A stretch of DNA of 41,966 nt from positions 1 through 41,966 of the forward strand of contig JAFKLG010000099.1 of NCBI GenBank assembly GCA_017304945.1. Direction: 5' to 3'. Position 1 is the stretch's first letter, and each line of letters opens with the position of its first letter. The notes beneath the pieces were generated by a model that searched no databases, was not told where the DNA came from, and saw only the letters and a program-made list of their open reading frames with translations. Source of the DNA: Rhodospirillales bacterium. Its GTDB lineage: Bacteria; Pseudomonadota; Alphaproteobacteria; Acetobacterales; Acetobacteraceae. The translations under genes were made by a program, and so were the position numbers. This document shows, piece after piece, positions 36,513 through 41,966 of this stretch.

Positions 36513-38231
36513 TCATGAGCCTCCCGAACTTGCGCAGCCGAACCTGACCTGCCGGTCCGGTGGAATGGGCGTCCGGTCGAACTTTGAGACGGTGTAGGGG
36601 TCGGCGACGACGTGGTACGCGTCGTAGGCGGGGTCCGCCAGGATCGTCGCGATCGGGTCGGCGGGCCAGGCGTGGGCCTCCTCGACCATGATGAACGTCC
36701 TACCGTCACGCACTCCCATGAAGCCCGGCAGCCGCAGCTCTCCGGCCCCGACCATGATCATGTGCAGCGCGTCGGGATCGTCGCTTCCGACCGCGGGCTT
36801 TGCGGCGTTGACGGGAATGGTGACCCTGTGCGCCGTCACTGCGGCACCGTTCTGGTAGAGGCGCGAGAAGATCTGCTCCATCTCGTCGCTCACCACGATC
36901 ACATGGGTGTCGCAGCTCGTCAGCAGCTTGGCGCCGAACGCGTTCCATTCCTCGCGGCGCTGCAGGAGCGCCTCGTGCCGGCGCCACTCCCATCCGAGAT
37001 TCGCATGCGTCGCCGTCGGATAGGCCTCGGGGACGGGGATGTAGGGGGAGTGCGCCTCGTTGATCCGCACCAGGGTGGGCCGCACCAGCTCCGACGCGAC
37101 CTGGTCGCCCGTGCCGAGCGCCAGGGCGATGCAGCATGCGAGCAGGGAACCGGCGCGCATGCCCCTGACCAGCGCGATCGCCGTCACGATCGCCATGCCG
37201 GCCAGCACCAGGAAATAGTGCCGGGTGGGCACGGGGTTGGGCAGGAAGAACGCGAGCGGGACCAGGATCAGCGCCAACGGTCCGAGCAGTTCCGAGAGCC
37301 ACTCCGCGGCCGCGGTTCTCCGCAGGAGATTGCGCGCACAATACCAGGCCAGGGCGACGCCGGCGGCGAGCGTGGTGAGGATGCCGCAGCCGAGGGCCAG
37401 ATAGACGAGGCCCGGCTTGATCGTGACCCAGGTATAGGACTCCAGGAAGTAGGTGCTCACCGTTGCACCGAGGTCCGAATGGGTCAGCGCCTGCACGTAT
37501 TTCTGGGCGAGCAGGAAGACGATGATCGCGGCGAGCGGCGCGATCGAGCGGAGGACGCAGGAGAGCAGGAACTTGCGCAGCGTGCTCGTATCGGCGCGGG
37601 CCAGAACCAACCAGGGAAACGCCAGGAAGATCTCCCCGCGCACGGTCATGCCGGTCAGCAGCAGGAGGAAACCGCCAAATGCGGCGATCACGGCAGCCCA
37701 GCCGCGCACCGGCAGGAACAGCAGCACGGCCGCCGCGCCGAGAAGGGCGAACATCGGAATGGTCGGGTGGCCGGACGTGAACATCTCCGGGTTCATCGGC
37801 CCCAGCGCCATGATGATCAGGGCGACGGTGGCGATGCGCGCGCCGTGGACGAGGCGCAGGGCAACCCAGAAGAAGACGAGACCCGGCAGCATCGACCAGA
37901 ACCCGATCTGGTTCATGAGTTGGGTGAGTCGGTCCGGATCCCGGAGCACCGCGGGGCTGGCGAAGGCGTAGAGAGCACCCAGGTAGCCGAAGCCGAAATC
38001 CCGGTCGTAGTGCAGCGGGCTGGCGATGCCTTTGCCGCTGACGGCGCCATCGAGCAGGCCCACCAGCATCCGGTAGAGATCGGACTCGGCAAAGGCGCCG
38101 TGGTATTCGTGCCAATGGACGACGATCGCGTAGACCAGGATGAACAGCGCGGCGATCACGGTATCGATTGAAACGAACGAACTTCCCAATCCCCGCGACG
38201 GCGATCGCGGCATGGTCAGGGAATGAGACAT
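36513..38231 (-). CDS. polytopic membrane protein of unknown function (GT-C-like layout)
   Basis: A 572-residue protein with about ten to eleven predicted transmembrane segments (first around residues 23-40: TVIAALFILVYAIVVHW) and a soluble C-terminal domain from about 415. An early periplasmic loop holds SDLYRMLVG. The layout resembles GT-C glycosyltransferases, but I cannot point to a clear catalytic DxD-type motif, so function is open. ATG 38231 is the first plausible start. The next upstream gene on the same strand is an acyltransferase-3, which suggests a surface polysaccharide or lipid modification context. Confidence 0.75.
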   Translation of the reverse strand: MSHSLTMPRSPSRGLGSSFVSIDTVIAALFILVYAIVVHWHEYHGAFAESDLYRMLVGLLDGAVSGKGIASPLHYDRDFGFGYLGALYAFASPAVLRDPDRLTQLMNQIGFWSMLPGLVFFWVALRLVHGARIATVALIIMALGPMNPEMFTSGHPTIPMFALLGAAAVLLFLPVRGWAAVIAAFGGFLLLLTGMTVRGEIFLAFPWLVLARADTSTLRKFLLSCVLRSIAPLAAIIVFLLAQKYVQALTHSDLGATVSTYFLESYTWVTIKPGLVYLALGCGILTTLAAGVALAWYCARNLLRRTAAAEWLSELLGPLALILVPLAFFLPNPVPTRHYFLVLAGMAIVTAIALVRGMRAGSLLACCIALALGTGDQVASELVRPTLVRINEAHSPYIPVPEAYPTATHANLGWEWRRHEALLQRREEWNAFGAKLLTSCDTHVIVVSDEMEQIFSRLYQNGAAVTAHRVTIPVNAAKPAVGSDDPDALHMIMVGAGELRLPGFMGVRDGRTFIMVEEAHAWPADPIATILADPAYDAYHVVADPYTVSKFDRTPIPPDRQVRFGCASSGGS

Positions 38232-38400
38232 CTTGCGGCTCGTGAAAAGATACTGGCCGCGTTCTATTCCCCCGGTCGGTGCGCGAGAGTGAAGGAGATC
38301 ACAGGCGCGTGTTCACGTTCGTGCCATTGCTGGCGCGTGGTGACGGAGTGCTGGATGACGTGGCTGTGATCGCCGTCTGAGCGGCCGTGCGCCTCGCCGC

Positions 38401-39570
38401 TCAGCGGTTCGGTTTGACGACCGCGAGGTTCGGCGCCGGCGCCGTCACGCCGGACAGCGCGCCACCGCGGATGCGGTCGCGCTGGCGATCCACCAGCGGG
38501 TCGATGGTCATCCTGGCGGCCCACGCGACCAGCAGGCTGGCGGCGATCGCGAGCATGAACACCCCGTAGCTGTAGCCCACGGTCAGCGTCGCAGCGACGA
38601 CAAAGACCGTCTCATGGTAGAGATACAGCGGGTAGGTGATGCTGCCGAGGAACTGGTCGGTCCGGCGGCCTGCGCGGATGGTCACGAACGCCAGCACGCA
38701 CATCGTGGCAAGCAGCGCGATGAAGATCACGCCCTGTCCGGCGAGCGAGGGCGGCACGCCGCTCACGCCCGGAGACCGTGATACGAAATGCACGCAGATG
38801 CCGACCAGGCTGAGCGCGGCGGTCAGCCAGCCGAGCCGCGCGCCGCGCGTGGCGAAATACAGGCCGGCGCCGAAGGCGAAATAGGGCGTGAAGGCGAACA
38901 TGCCCGGCCCGCTGCCGCCGACCGCGCGGCCGAAGGCGGGGACCAGCGCGACCAGGATCGCAGCCCCCACCCAGGCGAAGCCGCGCGGGCCGCGCAGCCG
39001 GCCGCCGACGCCGATCGCGACGGCGATCGCCAGGTAGAACGCCATCTCGACGCGCACCGCCCAGGTGATGTCGAGGAAGTTGTAGGTGATCCAGCGATCG
39101 GCCAGCGGCGCGATGCCGACGAGGTTCATCAGCACGTTGCCGAGGGCGAATGCCCCCTCGGGCACGCCGGGCTGGGAGCGCCACAGCCGCACGCCGTCGA
39201 GTTGCAGGAACAGCGCGTGCGCCAGGATCGAGGCCAGCACTGCGATCAGGAAATGCGGCACGATCCGCAGCAGCCGGTTGGTCATGAACGCCCCCGGCCG
39301 GTCGCGATACGCGCAGTCGACGGCCTCCGTGATGACGAAGCCGGACAGGGCGAAGAAGATCAGCACGGCGATGTCGCCGATGCCGTATGGCGCGACCAGC
39401 CGCATCAGCGGTTCGGGCGCGAGGTCGGCGCAGAAATGCTGCAGCATGACGAGGACCGCCAGCAGCAGCCGGAACGCGCCGAAGTGCCGATAGCGATAGC
39501 CGCCGGTGCCGGCGACGGCGGCTTTCGGAGATCTCACCGCGACGCCGATCCTACCTCGTAACGGATGCAC
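38401..39570 (-). CDS. acyltransferase family 3 membrane protein (OafA/YrhL-like)
   Basis: A 389-residue integral membrane O-acyltransferase. Seen: N-terminal FGAFRLLLAVLVMLQHF with the catalytic-region His, FFALSGFVITEA, RLLRIVPHFLIAVLAS, WAVRVEMAFYL and ITYPLYLYHE, all typical of the family, with about ten transmembrane segments. Members acetylate or acylate cell-surface sugars, antibiotics or lipids. The start is GTG 39570 with no visible ribosome site; a later GTG may be used instead. Confidence 0.9.
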   Translation of the reverse strand: MHPLRGRIGVAVRSPKAAVAGTGGYRYRHFGAFRLLLAVLVMLQHFCADLAPEPLMRLVAPYGIGDIAVLIFFALSGFVITEAVDCAYRDRPGAFMTNRLLRIVPHFLIAVLASILAHALFLQLDGVRLWRSQPGVPEGAFALGNVLMNLVGIAPLADRWITYNFLDITWAVRVEMAFYLAIAVAIGVGGRLRGPRGFAWVGAAILVALVPAFGRAVGGSGPGMFAFTPYFAFGAGLYFATRGARLGWLTAALSLVGICVHFVSRSPGVSGVPPSLAGQGVIFIALLATMCVLAFVTIRAGRRTDQFLGSITYPLYLYHETVFVVAATLTVGYSYGVFMLAIAASLLVAWAARMTIDPLVDRQRDRIRGGALSGVTAPAPNLAVVKPNR

Positions 39571-39673
39571 GTACGAAACTAGGCGGCGCTGCGGATATCC
39601 CGAACAGGGATTTCGTGTCCTGACGCCGGATTGATGCGCCTGTCCGAAGGCGGTGAGCCGGATCGCCGCCGCG

Positions 39674-40750
39674 TCAGCGGTTCATCCCCCGCACCGCATC
39701 GACCACCGCGCGCGTGATCTCCTGCGTCGTGGCCTTGCCCCCGAGGTCGGGCGCCAGGATCCCGGCCGCGCATACCTGTTCCACGGCCCGCATCAGCAGG
39801 TCGGCCGCCGGCTTCTCGCCCAGATGCTCGAGCATCATCGAGGCGGTCCAGAAGCTCGCCACCGGGTTGGCGATGCCCTTCCCGGTGATGTCGAACGCGC
39901 TCCCATGGATCGGCTCGAACATGCTCGGGTTGCGTCGTTCGGGATCGACGTTGCCGGTCGGCGCGATGCCGAGCGAGCCGGCGAGCGCGGCGGCGAGGTC
40001 GGACAGGATGTCGGCATGCAGGTTGGTCGCGACCACCGTGTCGATCGTCTGCGGCTTGCGGACCATGCGCATGGTCATCGCATCCACCAGTTCCTTGTCC
40101 CAGCTCACGTCGGGGTAATCGTGCGAGACGAGCGCCGCGATCTCGTCCCAGAACACCATCCCGTGTCGCTGCGCGTTGGACTTCGTCACCACGGTCAGCT
40201 TCTTGCGCGGGCGGGAGCGGGCGATGTCGAAGGCGAAGCGCATGATCCGCTCGACGCCGCGGCGGGTGAAGATGGCGGTTTCGGTCGCAACCTCTTCCGG
40301 CAAGCCGCGATGCGCGCGGCCGCCATGGCCGGCGTACTCGCCCTCGGAGTTCTCGCGCACGATCACCCAGTCGAGGTCGCCCACGCCGACGTCGCGCAGC
40401 GGTGAGGTGACGCCGGGCAGGATGCGGGTCGGGCGCACGTTCGCGTACTGGTCGAAGCCCTGGCAGATCGGCAGCCGCAGGCCCCAGAGCGACACGTGGT
40501 CGGGCACGTTCGGGTCGCCGACCGCGCCGAAATAGATTGCGTCCGCGGTGCGCAGCCAGGCGAGCGCGTCGGCCGGCATGTAGGCGCCGTGCTTGCGGTA
40601 GCGTTCGGAGCCCCAGTCGTAGTGATCGACCTTCAGCGTGAAGCCGCCGTCACGGGACGCGACCGCATCCAGCACCTCCAGCCCGGCGCTGATGACCTCG
40701 GGGCCGATCCCGTCGGCGGGGATGGAGGCGATGCGGTATTCGCGGGCCAT
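39674..40750 (-). CDS. isopropylmalate/tartrate/D-malate dehydrogenase family protein
   Basis: A 358-residue beta-decarboxylating dehydrogenase of the LeuB/TtuC/DmlA type. Seen: IPADGIGPEVISAGLEVLDA, VIVRENSEGEYAGHGG, TKSNAQRHGMVFWDE, HADILSDLAAALAGSLGIAPTGN and FEPIHGSAFDITGKG. The N-terminus and the TKSNA motif fit tartrate dehydrogenase or D-malate dehydrogenase better than LeuB; the exact substrate is uncertain. A GAGGAG site precedes ATG 40750. It probably forms its own unit, with repeats upstream. Confidence 0.9.
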   Translation of the reverse strand: MAREYRIASIPADGIGPEVISAGLEVLDAVASRDGGFTLKVDHYDWGSERYRKHGAYMPADALAWLRTADAIYFGAVGDPNVPDHVSLWGLRLPICQGFDQYANVRPTRILPGVTSPLRDVGVGDLDWVIVRENSEGEYAGHGGRAHRGLPEEVATETAIFTRRGVERIMRFAFDIARSRPRKKLTVVTKSNAQRHGMVFWDEIAALVSHDYPDVSWDKELVDAMTMRMVRKPQTIDTVVATNLHADILSDLAAALAGSLGIAPTGNVDPERRNPSMFEPIHGSAFDITGKGIANPVASFWTASMMLEHLGEKPAADLLMRAVEQVCAAGILAPDLGGKATTQEITRAVVDAVRGMNR

Positions 40751-40811
40751 GGCGGACGCTCCTCGAGTGCGGGTCCGCCTTGGTAGACCCGGCGGGCGGT
40801 CTCGAAAAGCC

Positions 40812-41005
40812 GCGTGGGTGTCGCCCTGTCCGTCCGTGGGTGTCGCCCCTCTCCGTCCGTGGATGTCGCCCCGCCGTCATGGCCAGGCCTGACCCGGCCA
40901 TGACGGCGGCAGAGTGCTGGTGGGGATCGCCGGGTCAGGCCCGGCCATGACGTGGGCAGGGTGCCGGTGGGGATGGCCGGGTCGAGCCCGGCCATGACGT
41001 GGGGA
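40812..41005. repeat. tandem and palindromic repeats upstream of the dehydrogenase gene
   Basis: First, three copies of a roughly 22-bp unit CGTGGGTGTCGCCC (about 40812-40872). Then one palindromic element (GTCATGGCCAGGCC...GGCCATGACGG, about 40875-40905) and two further elements (about 40930-41003) of the type CCGGGTCnnGCCCGGCCATGACG. The palindromes belong to the same family as those found in the cluster genes. Confidence 0.8.
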
Positions 41006-41022
41006 GGGGTGGGACCGCCGCG

Positions 41023-41874
41023 TCAGCCCACCCAGTCGAGCCCGATATCCAGCACCTGCGCGCTATGGGTCAGCCAGCCGGCCGACATCAGGTCCACGCC
41101 TGATGCGGCGATCGCCGGTGCGGTGTCGGGGCGGATGCGGCCGGAGGCTTCGGTGATGGCGCGGCCCGCCACCATCCCCACCGCCTCGCGCAGCATCTCC
41201 GGCCCCATGTTGTCGAGCAGCACCGCGTCGACGCCGATCGACAGGGCCTCGTCGAGCTGCGCCAGCGTATCGACCTCCAGCTCGATCTTCACCAGGTGCC
41301 CGACGCCGGCCCGCGTGCGCGCCAGCGCCTCCCGCACGCCGCCGGCCAGCGCGACGTGGTTGTCCTTGATCAGCACCGCGTCATCCAGCCCGAACCGGTG
41401 GTTCGAGCCACCGCCCACGCGCACCGCGTATTTCTGCGCCGCCCGCAGGCCAGGCATGGTCTTGCGCGTGCAGCACACTTGCGCGCGGGTGCCGGCGATC
41501 GCGTCGGCGATGCTACGGGTCGCCGAGGCGACGCCCGAGAGATGGTTCAGGAAGTTCAGCGCGACGCGTTCGGCGGTGAGGATGCCGCGCGCGGGGCCCT
41601 CCACCGTGGCGATCAGGTCGCCGGGCTGCAGCCGCGTGCCGTCCTCGCGCGCGACCTCGACGCGGATGGCGGGGTCGATCAGCCGGAACGCGATGCGCGC
41701 GAAGTCGAGCCCCGCCACCACCCCCGGCTGGCGTGCCACCAGCGCGGTGCGGGCCATGGCGGCGGCCGGGACGATCGCATCGGTCGTGAGGTCGCCGGCG
41801 CGACCCAGATCCTCGAGCAGCGCGGCGCGCACGAGTGGCTCGATCATCAGAGCCGGAAGGGCAGGGACAGGCAT
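41023..41874 (-). CDS. nadC: nicotinate-nucleotide pyrophosphorylase (quinolinate phosphoribosyltransferase)
   Basis: A 283-residue NadC, which converts quinolinate and PRPP to nicotinate mononucleotide in de novo NAD synthesis. Seen: EDLGRAGDLTTDAIVP, LNFLNHLSGVAS, TRKTMPGLRAAQKYAV, GGGSNHRFGLDDAVLIKDNH, EVDTLAQLDEAL and VDAVLLDNM, covering the active-site Arg, His and Lys set. ATG 41874 is used; an internal ATG ten codons on (MIEPLVRAALLEDLG) is an alternative. Confidence 0.97.
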   Translation of the reverse strand: MPVPALPALMIEPLVRAALLEDLGRAGDLTTDAIVPAAAMARTALVARQPGVVAGLDFARIAFRLIDPAIRVEVAREDGTRLQPGDLIATVEGPARGILTAERVALNFLNHLSGVASATRSIADAIAGTRAQVCCTRKTMPGLRAAQKYAVRVGGGSNHRFGLDDAVLIKDNHVALAGGVREALARTRAGVGHLVKIELEVDTLAQLDEALSIGVDAVLLDNMGPEMLREAVGMVAGRAITEASGRIRPDTAPAIAASGVDLMSAGWLTHSAQVLDIGLDWVG

Positions 41875-41939
41875 CGCGAAATCCTCGATCGGGTGAGCAA
41901 AAAGCGAGGCGCACAGCCGGAGCGGCTGCAGCTGGATCC

Positions 41940-41964
41940 CCCTCTCCCCTCGTGGGGGAGAGGG
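41940..41964. repeat. hairpin repeat near the right edge
   Basis: A perfect 10-bp inverted repeat CCCTCTCCCC/GGGGAGAGGG with a five-base loop. This C/T-G/A palindrome type is common in high-GC proteobacterial genomes. The sequence is cut two bases beyond it, so its gene context is unknown. Confidence 0.7.
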
Positions 41965-41966
41965 AA

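Noticed and set aside
36513..38231. Assignment of the large membrane protein as a defined glycosyltransferase
   Set aside because: The topology is suggestive but no catalytic signature could be pinned down by eye.
39674..40750. Naming the dehydrogenase leuB
   Set aside because: The N-terminus and TKSNAQRHG motif fit the tartrate/D-malate dehydrogenase branch better, and no leuC or leuD is adjacent.

Overview
The window is very GC-rich DNA, almost certainly from an alphaproteobacterium and most likely an acetic-acid-bacterium relative (Acetobacteraceae/Rhodospirillales). The grounds are a fused ispDF, the hfq-hflX pair, a type-2 argC, rplM-rpsI, a CYP153-type P450, and a dispersed palindromic element built around GTCATGGCCGGGC...GCCCGGCCAT that is typical of alphaproteobacterial genomes. 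Family placement is an inference from gene content.

Region 1 (about 179-18511, minus strand) is a compact biosynthetic gene cluster that reads as one operon: FkbH-like protein, free acyl carrier protein, condensation-domain-like acyltransferase, a 4006-residue PKS-NRPS megasynthase, a cytochrome P450 fused to a carrier protein, and a second P450. Junctions are -8, +3, +13, -4 and -1 nt, so translation is probably coupled. The megasynthase reads KS - (no AT) - DH - C-MT - KR (catalytic Tyr replaced by His) - ACP x3 - Cy - A (cysteine code, interrupted by a methyltransferase) - PCP - TE. A reasonable hypothesis is a hydroxyacyl (glyceryl or lactyl type) or other acyl unit extended once by a trans-supplied malonyl unit, C-methylated, condensed and cyclised with cysteine to a thiazoline, possibly methylated again, released by the TE and oxidised by P450s. 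No AT gene is visible; the cluster may continue left of base 1.

The cluster genes are riddled with in-frame repeats: palindromic elements inside the KS-DH linker, the A-domain loop, the embedded methyltransferase (three 96-bp units) and the acyltransferase, plus tandem 12-, 24- and 27-bp repeats. Each lies in a linker or loop and the frame stays open. The same palindromes occur between genes elsewhere, but I found none inside the housekeeping genes.

Region 2 (18797-28203) is core genome: ispDF and a small lipoprotein on plus; IMPase, hflX, hfq, a HAD phosphatase and a conserved unknown protein on minus; then tRNA-Pro(UGG), a DUF192 protein, an AcuC-like deacetylase and a PrpB-like lyase on minus.

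Region 3 (28416-33471) is oxidative metabolism: a COG2509-like FAD dehydrogenase, a CYP153-like P450 (alkane or fatty-acid terminal hydroxylase family) and a convergent Baeyer-Villiger monooxygenase, the last two separated by a block of palindromes.

Region 4 (33725-41874) has rplM-rpsI with a clear terminator, argC overlapping a gamma-carbonic-anhydrase-like gene, a large membrane protein, an acyltransferase-3 protein, a tartrate/malate-dehydrogenase-family enzyme and nadC.
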